Shown here piece after piece: positions 21,577 to 35,334 of a stretch of 64,000 nucleotides of DNA. Each line of letters begins with the position of its first letter. Position 1 is the stretch's first letter. The DNA comes from Strongylocentrotus purpuratus (lineage: Eukaryota; Echinodermata; Echinoidea; Camarodonta; Strongylocentrotidae). Both the position numbers and the translations under genes were made by a program. The notes beneath the pieces were generated by a model. That model did no database searches. It was not told where the DNA came from and was given only the letters and a program-made list of their open reading frames with translations. The DNA lies in the NCBI RefSeq assembly GCF_000002235.5, contig NW_022145520.1, positions 2,537,501-2,601,500 on the forward strand, in the 5' to 3' direction.

Positions 21577-22871
21577 TATTTATTTTGTGTCTGTATAGAA
21601 GAAATCATTATTATTCTTCCTCAATTTTGTTCGCAGGATATCTCAAGAATGGCTAAAGCCATTATCATGAAACTTGCCATGATGATAGATCTTAGTCTAA
21701 CTTAGAACTGCGTGACTTTTCATAGACTCAACGTCATCGTGACGTCATCCAGGCGCCATTTTGTAAAAATCAACTTATGATCATATCTTCATAACGGAAT
21801 ATAATTTTTCATTCATATTTACCAGGAATAAGATCAATATCCGTCAGGTCAATTTTAGGTCAAAAAACGTGCGCAAATGCGCGCATACGCGTTTCTCCGC
21901 GCGTTTACGTGCGCGCAAAAATTAAAATGCTCCAAATCATCCCAAATTTTGTTGGCATACGTTTCAACCCATTTGGAGCATTTGAGAAAAAATCACTCAA
22001 ACGCGCATGCGCGCGCGTTTTTTGCGCGTTTTGGCATTTTGCAACCTATAATCGCCAAATTTTCTCTGTCATCATGTTTGGCATATTTTTCCAAGCATTT
22101 TGATACCATGTTCATCCCTTTATCACTATTAATAACGGAATGAGCGTCCGTTCAAGATAAATATCCGTTCGAGTGAGCTCATGTATTACATAGTATATAT
22201 GGGCAAAAACATGCCAATAAAAAGTACATTGGGATGAATAAGGACTGCCAAGTTTTTTTCATATTTAGATAGAGTATGAGTCGGAGATATGATTTCATAT
22301 CTCATTTGGCCATTAAATACATCTTGACGTCATCATAATGGCCTTGGAAGTCAAAATGCAAAAAAGCATATTATGACGTCATTATATTTATGGACAATTT
22401 AGTGTATTTCTCATAATATTGACTGATTTTCTTCCAAAATTGCGGTATCTTGTAGCTGGGGCAATTGCCTACAAGATCAATACACACTGCTTTTTATTTC
22501 ATTGACGTCATCATAGTACAAAATTCAATTAAAGGCCACATGTCAGAATTTTCTCAATTTGCGTGTTATGTCTATGGAAGGTGAATTTCGTTCACATCAT
22601 GAATCTACATGACATTGATCTTTAAGCACTATCTAGCTTATTTGTGCTCTATGTTCTCCCAAATTTCGATACGGCGTAGCTAAGAAAATTATCTACAAGA
22701 ATGACGTACATCATTTATCATTTTGATGACATCATCATAGTGAAAACTTCAATTAAAGGCGACATGTCAGAATTTTCTTAGTTTGCGTGTTAGGCGACTT
22801 TTTCTGAAATCCTGATTCTACAAATCTCTATCAAATACCTGAAGGGAAGCTATACCACTCTTAATCATGGT

Positions 22872-23103
22872 CACCAGGGAATTTCAGTATAAACTCTTAC
22901 ATAACATCATATTTTTTAATGATAAACTGTATCTTTTTGGATTAACACAGTCAAATGTATGTTCCTTTTGTAGAAAAGAGGTAGAAACCTATCATCTTAT
23001 CTTCTTTGAATGTACGGAAGGGTCCAGAATATGGAATGAGGTGGGAAACAATTTAAAGATGTTTCAGTTTCTTTATATGCAATGGACTGATGTGTTACTT
23101 GGT
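22872..23103 (+). pseudogene. captured LINE C-terminal fragment (zinc-knuckle end of a reverse transcriptase ORF)
   Basis: An open stretch reads FQYKLLHNIIFFNDKLYLFG followed by VCSFCRKEVETYHLIFFEC and WNEV. The Cys-x2-Cys...His...Cys pattern after a YKLLH..I..ND.L...G motif matches the C-terminal segment of L1/Tx1-like reverse transcriptases. Both its edges are HINE sequence shared with E4 and E6, so it was inserted into or captured by the element. No poly-A or target duplication marks a LINE insertion. It is unrelated to the CR1/L2-like LINE at 8668-11872. Confidence 0.72.
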
Positions 23104-23107
23104 TTCA

Positions 23108-23290
23108 TGTTCTGCCCCTCTCCCTGTTTTGGTCTGTCTCTGCATCTATCTATATATCTCTCTCTACTCTTTCACCCTCTCCCCTCTCTCTCTCTCTCTC
23201 TACTCTTTCACCCTCTACCTCTCTCCCTCTCTCTCTTGCCTTGCCTCCCTCTTATTCTATTGCTCTGTCTTCCTCTGCCCTACACAGTTG
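23108..23290. repeat. CT-rich simple repeat in E5
   Basis: (CT)n with interspersed CCCT words. It shares flanks (CATGTTCTGCCCCTCTCC and ACACAGTTGAAACT) with the CT tract in E6, so it is an inherited part of this subfamily. Confidence 0.8.
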
Positions 23291-24599
23291 AAACTAGACT
23301 CATGGATATACCATAATGGGAGTAGTAAACGAAAGATGAAATCGTGAAAATGCTTTCTTCATTATGTTACACATGAGCATACGTATCACCTAATTCGTCA
23401 AAGTGACGAATTAAAGTCTAGTTATTATTTATTTTTTATTTATTATTATTCTTCCTCGAATTTGTTCGCAGGATATCTCAAGACTGAATGAAGCCATTGT
23501 TATGAATATTTCAATGATGATAGATCTTAGTCTAACTTAGAACTGCGTGACTTTTCAAAGACTCAAAGTCATCGTGACGTCATCCAGGCGCCATTTTGTA
23601 AAAATCAACTTATGATCATATCTTCATAACGGAAAGTAATTTTACATTCATATTTATCAAGATTAAGATCAATATCCGTCGGGTCAATTTGAGGTCAATA
23701 AATGCGCGCAAAAATGCGCGTACGCGTAGGCGCGCGCGTTAATGCGCGCGTAAAATTTTAAATTGCTCAAAATCGTCTTAAATTTTTTTTGCATACGTTT
23801 CAGGCCATTATAAGCATTTCATAAAAAATCACGCAAAACACGCATTTTTGCACGTTTTCGTTCGTCACGGCCGAACGAAAAATAATTTCTCCGCAAAAGC
23901 TTTTGACCGAATATTCCTCATATTTTTCCGGAAAATTTGATACCATGTTTAGCTCTTTATCACTATTAAAAACGGAATGAGCGTCCGTTCAAGATAACCG
24001 TCCGTACGCGCGATTTTTGTAATACATTGCATATATGGGCAAAAACATGCCTATGAAAAGTCCATTGGGATGAATAGGGATTGCCAATTTTTTTTTCATA
24101 TTTAGATAGAGTATGAGTCGGAGGTATGATTTCATATCTCATTTGGCCATTAAGTACATCTTTACGTCATCATAATGGCCTTGGAAGTCAAAAATACAAA
24201 ATTGCATATTATGACGTCATTGTATTTATGGAAAATGTAGTGTATTTCTCTCAATATTCATCGATTCTCTTTGAAATGTCGATATGTTGTAGATAAGGCA
24301 ATTCTCTACAAGATCACTTTTCACTAAGTTTCATTTTAATGAGGTCATCATAGTACAAAATTCAGTTAAAGGCCACATGTCAGAATTTTCGTCATTTGCG
24401 TGTTATGTCTATGGAAGGTGAATTTCGTTCACATCATGAATCTACATGGCATTCATCTATGAGCACTATCTATCTTATGTGTGCTCTGTTTTCTCCCAAG
24501 TTGGGGTATGTTATAGCTGAGACCATGGGCTATAAAAACGGTGCTTTTAGTTTTTTGATCAGATGATGGTATCATGTCACAATTTTCAATTGAAAGTCG

Positions 24600-25970
24600 A
24601 ATTTGCAAATTCCGTAGAACTTTGCAGTAATTATGATGTCACGTATGTCCTATTTGTGAAATTTTAACGTTAGCAGTGTCCTAGTATTGAGTTTAATTGA
24701 TGATGGTTTGATTGAGAATAAAAATAAAAGAACAACAATGCATTGCGGCATAAACGGATGAATTAGGAAATGTTTTACAAATTTAAAATACAATATATTC
24801 AAACATTCATATTAAATAACATCGAAATTAAAGAATTGAACCTGAATGAGTAAATTGTTAAAAACAATATTCAACTTCGAAATTTGTATTTTCATTTTTG
24901 GCTCAATAAGGATCTTCCTATCTAGATGATGTACTCCCTGATATTCTTTGCACGAACGAACGAACGAACGATATAAAAAGGAGATACACAAAGTGAAGAA
25001 GAACATGATGATGTAAAGCAAAGAAAGAAAAGAAAAGTTGATGGTAAGATGGTAAGAGGATAGACAGAGGGTATAGTAACACTATCCTAAGGTATCGATA
25101 TCAATATTCAAGCATTACACATTATACAAATTACAAATGATAGAGGCGAAGTTATTATGCGAATACTTATATGACAAATTGTACACATTTATATTTTCCT
25201 CTAGGTAATAGCTACTACAAGAAAAAGGTTATGTTTTATCCAAACTGTAAAAAAAAGGGGAATTATTAGAAGAAGTAAAAGTAGAAGAAGAAAGAGGGAA
25301 AAGAGAATTGAGAAAAAAGGAGATGGGTGAGATGCCTTGCTGCCTTCCTCTTTATCTCTTGTTTTGTCTCGATCTGCCTCTCTATTTCTGTATAGTCTCC
25401 CCCTTTCTCTCTGCATCATCCCAGTGTCTCATTTATTAGTGTATTACATGTATACAAATCAAATCAAAGGAAATTTGAGGCAATTTCAATCGTTTAGCCA
25501 TTCACTGCCATGCATACTAACAATCATTTCTAGAATTAACATCTTATAGATGTTGGTTTATGGATGGGTAAAATATAAATATCTTACTCATATTTTATAT
25601 TGAATCAGGACTAAATAAATCACTGTGTTCATGTTTAATTGATAAAAAAAGGGCTTAAAAACTTTATTTGCATGTTATCTCAAGACTTGACAGATGGCAC
25701 ACGGAAGCATTCACATCCTTAGTGCGTTAAAACGTTATTCAAACGGTAGATCTTTCTTTCCAATACGGGACGGTCAATAAGCAGCATGAAACTTAATTAA
25801 GATATAGTCCTTATTAGTCATAATCAGCTCTATTGACGTCATTGTTGCGTATTTAGTGCGTCGAAATATCACTTCAATGATTGGTATAAGTATATCTCTG
25901 CAATGTTTAGTAATAGCAGGGCACTCTCCCTGGTAATAGTTAACAGTTATCATATATAACGATCCTCAAT
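24600..25970. other. ~1.4 kb of unidentified DNA inside E6
   Basis: It is not shared with sibling elements. It includes a (CGAA)n run at about 24954-24970 and purine-rich stretches near 25020 and 25270. No protein domain, RNA box or transposon end is recognised. Confidence 0.6.
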
Positions 25971-26139
25971 CGAAAACATGAAGGGGGCGCTGTGCCACTT
26001 TCAATCATGGTCATCATTTTAATATCGTCATCATCGTATTCATGAACATAATCGTTTTTTGATTATCGGCAACACTTTCATGACCAGTATTCAAAAGAGC
26101 TTATTTATGCTAGAAATATCGAAGGCATTGTTCTCAATT

Positions 26140-26279
26140 GCATCTCTCTCTCTCTCCTCTCTCTTGCTGTGTTTCCCTTCTCCCCTCATGTTCTGCCCCT
26201 CTCCTTTACTTGGTCTGTCTCTGCATCTCTCTCTCTCACTCTCTATCTCTCTTTCCCTCTCTACACTTTTATCCTCTCC

Positions 26280-26311
<32 letters not shown>

Positions 26312-26320
26312 CCTTGCCTT
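26140..26320. repeat. CT-rich simple repeat in E6
   Basis: Long (CT)n stretches at the same relative place as in E5. The Leu/Ser-rich frames over it are artefacts of the repeat. Confidence 0.85.
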
Positions 26321-26446
26321 CTTCTTATTATATTGCTCTGTCTCCCTCTGTTTTACACAGTTGAAACTTGACTAATGGATATACCATAATGGAAGTAGTA
26401 TTTAATAAAGAAAGATGAAATCGTGAAAATGCGTTCTTCATTATGT

Positions 26447-26492
26447 TACACACGTATCACCTAATTCGTCAAAGTGACGAATTAAAGTCTAG
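26447..26492 (+). other. representative 3' terminus: subterminal repeat, hairpin and CTAG
   Basis: CGTATCACCT (26453-26462) is the inverse complement of the 5' AGGTGATACG. It is followed by an inverted repeat AATTCGTC ... GACGAATT with a 5-base loop, five more bases and CTAG (26489-26492). A hairpin about ten bases before a CTRR-type end is the Helitron hallmark; subterminal inverse-complementary repeats are the Helentron/HINE hallmark. Confidence 0.78.
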
Positions 26493-27800
26493 TTAGGTGA
26501 TACGTAACGAAGTCAACGTATCACCTTTTGATTTCGTCAAGATTGTTATTTATTTATTATTATTATTATTATTATTTATTATTATTCTTCCTCGAATTTG
26601 TTCGCAGGATATCTCAAGACTGAATGAAGCCATTGTTATGAATCGTTCAATGATGATAGATCTTAGTCTAACTTAGAACTGCGTGACTTTTCAAAGACTC
26701 AAAGTCATCGTGACGTCATCCAGGCGCCATTTTGTAAAAATCAACTTATGATCATATCTTCATAACGGAAAGTAATTTTACATTCATATTTATCAAGATT
26801 AAGATCAATATCCGTCGGGTTAATTTGAGTTCAATAAATGCGCGTACGCGTAGGCGCGCGCAAAAATGCGCGCGTAAAATTTTAAATTGCTCAAAATCGT
26901 CTTAAATTTTTTTTGCATACGTTTCAGGCCATTATAAGCATTCATAAAAAATCGCGCAAAACACGCATTTTTGCGCGTTTTCGTTCGTCACGGCCGAACG
27001 AAAAATAATTCCTCCGCAAAAACTTTTGACAGGATATTCCTCATAATTTTCCGAACAATTTGATACCAAGTTTATCTCTTTATCACTATTAAAAACGGAA
27101 TGAGCGTCTGTTCAAGATAACCGTCCGTACGCGCGATTTTTGTAATACATTGCATATATGGGCAAAAACATGCCTATGAAAAGTCCATTGGGATGAATAG
27201 GGATTACCAATTTTTTTGTCATATTTAGATAGAGTATGAGTCGGAGGTATGATTTCATATCTCATTTGGCCATTAAGTACATCTTAACGTCATCATAATG
27301 GCCTTGGAAGTCAAAAATACAAAATTGCATATTATGACGTCATTGTATTTATGGAAAATGTAGTGTATTTCTCTCAATATTCATCGATTCTCTTTGAAAT
27401 GTCGATATGTTGTAGATAAGGCAATTCTCTACAAGATCACTTTTCACTAAGTTTCATTTTAATGAGGTCATCATAGTACAAAATTCAATTAAAGGCCACA
27501 TGTCAGAATTTTCGTCATTTGCGTGTTATGTCTATGGAAGGTGAATTTCGTTCACATCATGAATCTACATGGCATTCATCTATGAGCACTATCTATCTTA
27601 TGTGTGCTCTGTTTTCTCCCAAATTGGGGTATGTTATAGCTGAGACCATGGGCTACAAAAAAGGGTGACTTTGTTTTTTAATCAGATGTTGGGATCATGT
27701 TAAAATTTTCGATCGAAAGTTGAAATTGCAAATTTTGAAGGAATCATTAGGTGATACGTAACGAAGTCAACGTATCACCTTTTGATTTCGTCAAGATTGT

Positions 27801-27836
<36 letters not shown>

Positions 27837-28998
27837 CTTCCTCGAATTTGTTCGCAGGATATCTCAAGACTGAATGAAGCCATTGTTATGAATCTTTCAA
27901 TGATGATAGATCTTAGTCTAACTTAGAACTGCGTGACTTTTCAAAGACTCAAAGTCATCGTGACGTCATCCAGGCGCCATTTTGTAAAAATCAACTTATG
28001 ATCATATCTTCATAACGGAAAGTAATTTTACATTCATATTTATCAAGATTAAGATCAATATCCGTCGGGTTAATTTGAGTTCAATAAATGCGCGTACGCG
28101 TAGGCGCGCGCAAAAATGCGCGCGTAAAATTTTAAATTGCTCAAAATCGTCTTAAATTTTTTTTGCATACGTTTCAGGCCATTATAAGCATTCATAAAAA
28201 ATCGCGCAAAACACGCATTTTTGCGCGTTTTCGTTCGTCACGGCCGAACGAAAAATAATTCCTCCTCAAAAACTTTTGACAGGATATTCCTCATAATTTT
28301 CCGAACAATTTGATACCAAGTTTATCTCTTTATCACTATTAAAAACGGAATGAGCGTCTGTTCAAGATAACCGTCCGTACGCGCGATTTTTGTAATACAT
28401 TGCATATATGGGCAAAAACATGCCTATGAAAAGTCCATTGGGATGAATAGGGATTACCAATTTTTTTGTCATATTTAGATAGAGTATGAGTCGGAGGTAT
28501 GATTTCATATCTCATTTGGCCATTAAGTACATCTTAACGTCATCATAATGGCCTTGGAAGTCAAAAATACAAAATTGCATATTATGACGTAATTGTATTT
28601 ATGGAAAATGTAGTGTATTTCTCTCAATATTCATCGATTCTCTTTGAAATGTCGATATGTTGTAGATAAGGCAATTCTCTACAAGATCACTTTTCACTAA
28701 GTTTCATTTTAATGAGGTCATCATAGTACAAAATTCAATTAAAGGCCACATGTCAGAATTTTCGTCATTTGCGTGTTATGTCTATGGAAGGTGAATTTCG
28801 TTCACATCATGAATCTACATGGCATTCATCTATGAGCACTATCTATCTTATGTGTGCTCTGTTTTCTCTTAAATTGGGGTATGTTATAGCTGAGACCATG
28901 GGCTACAAAAAAGGGTTACTTTGTTTTTTAATCAGATGTTGGGATCATGTTAAAATTTTCGATCGAAAGTTGAAATTGCAAATTTTGAAGGAATCATT

Positions 28999-31900
28999 AG
29001 GTGATACGTAACGAAGTCAACGTATCACCTTTTGATTTCGTCAAGATTGTTATTTATTTATTATTATTATTATTATTATTTATTATTATTCTTCCTCGAA
29101 TTTGTTCGCAGGATATCTCAAGACTGAATGAAGCCATTGTTATGAATCTTTCAATGATGATAGATCTTAGTCTAACTTAGAACTGCGTGACTTTTCAAAG
29201 ACTCAAAGTCATCGTGACGTCATCCAGGCGCCATTTTGTAAAAATCAACTTATGATCATATCTTCATAACGGAAAGTAATTTTACATTCATATTTATCAA
29301 GATTAAGATCAATATCCGTCGGGTTAATTTGAGTTCAATAAATGCGCGTACGCGTAGGCGCGCGCAAAAATGCGCGCGTAAAATTTTAAATTGCTCAAAA
29401 TCGTCTTAAATTTTTTTTGCATACGTTTCAGGCCATTATAAGCATTCATAAAAAATCGCGCAAAACACGCATTTTTGCGCGTTTTCGTTCGTCACGGCCG
29501 AACGAAAAATAATTCCTCCGCAAAAACTTTTGACAGGATATTCCTCATAATTTTCCGAACAATTTGATACCAAGTTTATCTCTTTATCACTATTAAAAAC
29601 GGAATGAGCGTCTGTTCAAGATAACCGTCCGTACGCGCGATTTTTGTAATACATTGCATATATGGGCAAAAACATGCCTATGAAAAGTCCATTGGGATGA
29701 ATAGGGATTACCAATTTTTTTGTCATATTTAGATAGAGTATGAGTCGGAGGTATGATTTCATATCTCATTTGGCCATTAAGTACATCTTAACGTCATCAT
29801 AATGGCCTTGGAAGTCAAAAATACAAAATTGCATATTATGACGTCATTGTATTTATGGAAAATGTAGTGTATTTCTCTCAATATTCATCGATTCTCTTTG
29901 AAATGTCGATATGTTGTAGATAAGGCAATTCTCTACAAGATCACTTTTCACTAAGTTTCATTTTAATGAGGTCATCATAGTACAAAATTCAATTAAAGGC
30001 CACATGTCAGAATTTTCGTCATTTGCGTGTTATGTCTATGGAAGGTGAATTTCGTTCACATCATGAATCTACATGGCATTCATCTATGAGCACTATCTAT
30101 CTTATGTGTGCTCTGTTTTCTCTTAAATTGGGGTATGTTATAGCTGAGACCATGGGCTACAAAAAAGGGTGACTTTGTTTTTTAATCAGATGTTGGGATC
30201 ATGTTAAAATTTTCGATCGAAAGTTGAAATTGCAAATTTTGAAGGAATCATTAGGTGATACGTAACGAAGTCAACGTATCACCTTTTGATTTCGTCAAGA
30301 TTGTTATTTATTTATTAGGTGATACGTAACGAAGTCAACGTATCACCTTTTGATTTCGTCAAGATTGTTATTTATTTATTATTATTATTATTATTATTCT
30401 TCCTCGAATTTGTTCGCAGGATATCTCAAGACTGAATGAAGCCATTGTTATGAATCTTTCAATGATGATAGATCTTAGTCTAACTTAGAACTGCGTGACT
30501 TTTCAAAGACTCAAAGTCATCGTGACGTCATCCAGGCGCCATTTTGTAAAAATCAACTTATGATCATATCTTCATAACGGAAAGTAATTTTACATTCATA
30601 TTTATCAAGATTAAGATCAATATCCGTCGGGTTAATTTGAGTTCAATAAATGCGCGTACGCGTAGGCGCGCGCAAAAATGCGCGCGTAAAATTTTAAATT
30701 GCTCAAAATCGTCTTAAATTTTTTTTGCATACGTTTCAGGCCATTATAAGCATTCATAAAAAATCGCGCAAAACACGCATTTTTGCGCGTTTTCGTTCGT
30801 CACGGCCGAACGAAAAATAATTCCTCCGCAAAAACTTTTGACAGGATATTCCTCATAATTTTCCGAACAATTTGATACCAAGTTTATCTCTTTATCACTA
30901 TTAAAAACGGAATGAGCGTCTGTTCAAGATAACCGTCCGTACGCGCGATTTTTGTAATACATTGCATATATGGGCAAAAACATGCCTATGAAAAGTCCAT
31001 TGGGATGAATAGGGATTACCAATTTTTTTGTCATATTTAGATAGAGTATGAGTCGGAGGTATGATTTCATATCTCATTTGGCCATTAAGTACATCTTAAC
31101 GTCATCATAATGGCCTTGGAAGTCAAAAATACAAAATTGCATATTATGACGTCATTGTATTTATGGAAAATGTAGTGTATTTCTCTCAATATTCATCGAT
31201 TCTCTTTGAAATGTCGATATGTTGTAGATAAGGCAATTCTCTACAAGATCACTTTTCACTAAGTTTCATTTTAATGAGGTCATCATAGTACAAAATTCAA
31301 TTAAAGGCCACATGTCAGAATTTTCGTCATTTGCGTGTTATGTCTATGGAAGGTGAATTTCGTTCACATCATGAATCTACATGGCATTCATCTATGAGCA
31401 CTATCTATCTTATGTGTGCTCTGTTTTCTCTTAAATTGGGGTATGTTATAGCTGAGACCATGGGCTACAAAAAAGGGTTACTTTGTTTTTTAATCAGATG
31501 TTGGGATCATGTTAAAATTTTCGATCGAAAGTTGAAATTGCAAATTTTGAAGGGATCATTAGGTGATACGTAACGAAGTCAACGTATCACCTTTTGATTT
31601 CGTCAAGATTGTTATTTATTTATTATTATTATTTATTATTATTCTTCCTCGAATTTGTTCGCAGGATATCTCAAGACTGAATGAAGCCATTGTTATGAAT
31701 CTTTCAATGATGATAGATCTTAGTCTAACTTAGAACTGCGTGACTTTTCAAAGACTCAAAGTCATCGTGACGTCATCCAGGCGCCATTTTGTAAAAATCA
31801 ACTTATGATCATATCTTCATAACGGAAAGTAATTTTTGATTCATATTTATCATGATTAAGATCAATATCCGTCTGGTCAATTTCAGGTAAAAAAATGCGC

Positions 31901-34900
31901 GCAAAAATGCGCGTACGCTTTTGTCCGCGCGTTTACGCGCGCGAAATTTTTTAAAATGCTCCAAATCATCCCAAATTTTTTTTGCATACGTTTCAGGCCA
32001 TTATAAGCATTTCATAAAAAATCACGCAAAACACGCATTTTTGCACGTTTTCGTTCGTCACGGCCGAACGAAAAATAATTCCTCCTCAAAAACTTTTGAC
32101 AGGATATTCCTCATAATTTTCTGAACAATTTGATACCAAGTTTATCTCTTTATCATTATTAATAACGGAATGAGCGTCCGTTCAAGATAACCATCCGCAC
32201 GCGCGATTTTTGTAATACATAGCATATATGGGCAAAAACATGCCTATAAAAAGTCCATTGGGATGAATAGGGATTGCCAATTTTTTTTTCATATTTAGAT
32301 AGAGTATGAGTCGGAGGTATGATTTCATATCTCATTTGGCTATTAAGTACATCTTAACGTCATCATAATGGCCTTGGAAGTCAAAAATACAAAATTGCAT
32401 ATTATGACGTCATTGTATTTATCGAAAATGTAGTGTATTTCTCTCAATATTCATCGATTCTCTTTGAAATGTCGATATGTTGTAGATAAGGCAATTCTCT
32501 ACAAGATCACTTTTCACTAAGTTTCATTTTAATGAGGTCATCATAGTACAAAATTCAATTAAAGGCCACATGTCAGAATTTTCGTCATTTGCGTGTTATG
32601 TCTATGGAAGGTGAATTTCGTTCACATCAGGAATCTACATGGCATTCATCTATGAGCACTATCTATCTTATGTGTGCTCTGTTTTATCCCAAATTGGGGT
32701 ATGTTATAGCTGAGACCATGGGCTATAAAAAAGGGTGACTTTGTTTTTTAATCAGATGTTGGGATCATGTTAAAATTTTCGATCGAAAGTTGAAATTGCA
32801 AATTTTGAAGGGATCATTAGGTGATACGTAACGAAGTCAACGTATCACCTTTTGATTTCGTCAAGATTGTTATTTATTTATTATTATTATTTATTATTAT
32901 TCTTCCTCGAATTTGTTCGCAGGATATCTCAAGACTGAATGAAGCCATTGTTATGAATCTTTCAATGATGATAGATCTTAGTCTAACTTAGAACTGCGTG
33001 ACTTTTCAAAGACTCAAAGTCATCGTGACGTCATCCAGGCGCCATTTTGTAAAAATCAACTTATGATCATATCTTCATAACGGAAAGTAATTTTTGATTC
33101 ATATTTATCATGATTAAGATCAATATCCGTCTGGTCAATTTCAGGTAAAAAAATGCGCGCAAAAATGCGCGTACGCTTTTGTCCGCGCGTTTACGCGCGC
33201 GAAATTTTTTAAAATGCTCCAAATCATCCCAAATTTTTTTTGCATACGTTTCAGGCCATTATAAGCATTTCATAAAAAATCACGCAAAACACGCATTTTT
33301 GCACGTTTTCGTTCGTCACGGCCGAACGAAAAATAATTCCTCCTCAAAAACTTTTGACAGGATATTCCTCATAATTTTCTGAACAATTTGATACCAAGTT
33401 TATCTCTTTATCATTATTAATAACGGAATGAGCGTCCGTTCAAGATAACCATCCGCACGCGCGATTTTTGTAATACATAGCATATATGGGCAAAAACATG
33501 CCTATAAAAAGTCCATTGGGATGAATAGGGATTGCCAATTTTTTTTTCATATTTAGATAGAGTATGAGTCGGAGGTATGATTTCATATCTCATTTGGCTA
33601 TTAAGTACATCTTAACGTCATCATAATGGCCTTGGAAGTCAAAAATACAAAATTGCATATTATGACGTCATTGTATTTATCGAAAATGTAGTGTATTTCT
33701 CTCAATATTCATCGATTCTCTTTGAAATGTCGATATGTTGTAGATAAGGCAATTCTCTACAAGATCACTTTTCACTAAGTTTCATTTTAATGAGGTCATC
33801 ATAGTACAAAATTCAATTAAAGGCCACATGTCAGAATTTTCGTCATTTGCGTGTTATGTCTATGGAAGGTGAATTTCGTTCACATCAGGAATCTACATGG
33901 CATTCATCTATGAGCACTATCTATCTTATGTGTGCTCTGTTTTATCCCAAATTGGGGTATGTTATAGCTGAGACCATGGGCTATAAAAAAGGGTGACTTT
34001 GTTTTTTAATCAGATGTTGGGATCATGTTAAAATTTTCGATCGAAAGTTGAAATTGCAAATTTTGAAGGGATCATTAGGTGATACGTAACGAAGTCAACG
34101 TATCACCTTTTGATTTCGTCAAGATTGTTATTTATTTATTATTATTATTTATTATTATTCTTCCTCGAATTTGTTCGCAGGATATCTCAAGACTGAATGA
34201 AGCCATTGTTATGAATCTTTCAATGATGATAGATCTTAGTCTAACTTAGAACTGCGTGACTTTTCAAAGACTCAAAGTCATCGTGACGTCATCCAGGCGC
34301 CATTTTGTAAAAATCAACTTATGATCATATCTTCATAACGGAAAGTAATTTTTGATTCATATTTATCATGATTAAGATCAATATCCGTCTGGTCAATTTC
34401 AGGTAAAAAAATGCGCGCAAAAATGCGCGTACGCTTTTGTCCGCGCGTTTACGCGCGCGAAATTTTTTAAAATGCTCCAAATCATCCCAAATTTTTTTTG
34501 CATACGTTTCAGGCCATTATAAGCATTTCATAAAAAATCACGCAAAACACGCATTTTTGCACGTTTTCGTTCGTCACGGCCGAACGAAAAATAATTCCTC
34601 CTCAAAAACTTTTGACAGGATATTCCTCATAATTTTCTGAACAATTTGATACCAAGTTTATCTCTTTATCATTATTAATAACGGAATGAGCGTCCGTTCA
34701 AGATAACCATCCGCACGCGCGATTTTTGTAATACATAGCATATATGGGCAAAAACATGCCTATAAAAAGTCCATTGGGATGAATAGGGATTGCCAATTTT
34801 TTTTTCATATTTAGATAGAGTATGAGTCGGAGGTATGATTTCATATCTCATTTGGCTATTAAGTACATCTTAACGTCATCATAATGGCCTTGGAAGTCAA

Positions 34901-35334
34901 AAATACAAAATTGCATATTATGACGTCATTGTATTTATCGAAAATGTAGTGTATTTCTCTCAATATTCATCGATTCTCTTTGAAATGTCGATATGTTGTA
35001 GATAAGGCAATTCTCTACAAGATCACTTTTCACTAAGTTTCATTTTAATGAGGTCATCATAGTACAAAATTCAATTAAAGGCCACATGTCAGAATTTTCG
35101 TCATTTGCGTGTTATGTCTATGGAAGGTGAATTTCGTTCACATCAGGAATCTACATGGCATTCATCTATGAGCACTATCTATCTTATGTGTGCTCTGTTT
35201 TATCCCAAATTGGGGTATGTTATAGCTGAGACCATGGGCTACAAAAAAGGGTTACTTTGTTTTTTAATCAGATGTTGGGATCATGTTAAAATTTTCGATC
35301 GAAAGTTGAAATTGCAAATTTTGAAGGAATCATT
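28999..35334 (+). repeat. higher-order repeat copy 1 (6336 bp: A, 64-bp stub, A, B, B, B)
   Basis: Unit lengths are 1254, 64, 1244, 1258, 1258 and 1258. The same series starts again at 35335, exactly 6336 bp later. Confidence 0.88.
30253..30316 (+). mobile_element. 64-bp 5' stub between array units
   Basis: AGGTGATACGT hairpin plus leader to GTTATTTATTTATT, then immediately another full 5' terminus at 30317. It has the same form as the stubs at 12795-12911. Confidence 0.9.

Larger units (their letters stand above)
21577..23421 (+). mobile_element. HINE-like element E5, no 5' terminus, carrying a LINE fragment
   Basis: It begins TATTTATTTTGTGTCTGTAT like E2 and E3, continues as an E4-type interior, and at about 22872 switches to foreign LINE sequence, then a CT-rich tract. 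It ends with the standard 3' end and CTAG (23418-23421). Confidence 0.75.
23422..26492 (+). mobile_element. HINE-like element E6, enlarged by unrelated internal DNA
   Basis: It starts at a TTATTATTTATT tract right after the CTAG of E5. Its first ~1.1 kb matches the array units. From about 24600 to 25970 it holds non-HINE sequence, then returns to E4-like sequence (CTGTGCCACTTTCAATCATGG), a CT tract, and the standard 3' end with CTAG at 26489-26492, which touches the first array unit. Confidence 0.75.

Noticed and set aside
23090..26375. Leu/Ser-rich frames over the CT tracts, resembling membrane proteins
   Set aside because: They are translation products of (CT)n. All three frames stay open.
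12795..26492. Interpreting the elements as MITEs (cut-and-paste DNA transposons) because of inverted terminal sequences
   Set aside because: The inverted repeats are subterminal, the ends are asymmetric (TTAGG / CTAG), a hairpin precedes the 3' end, and nested copies show no target-site duplication.
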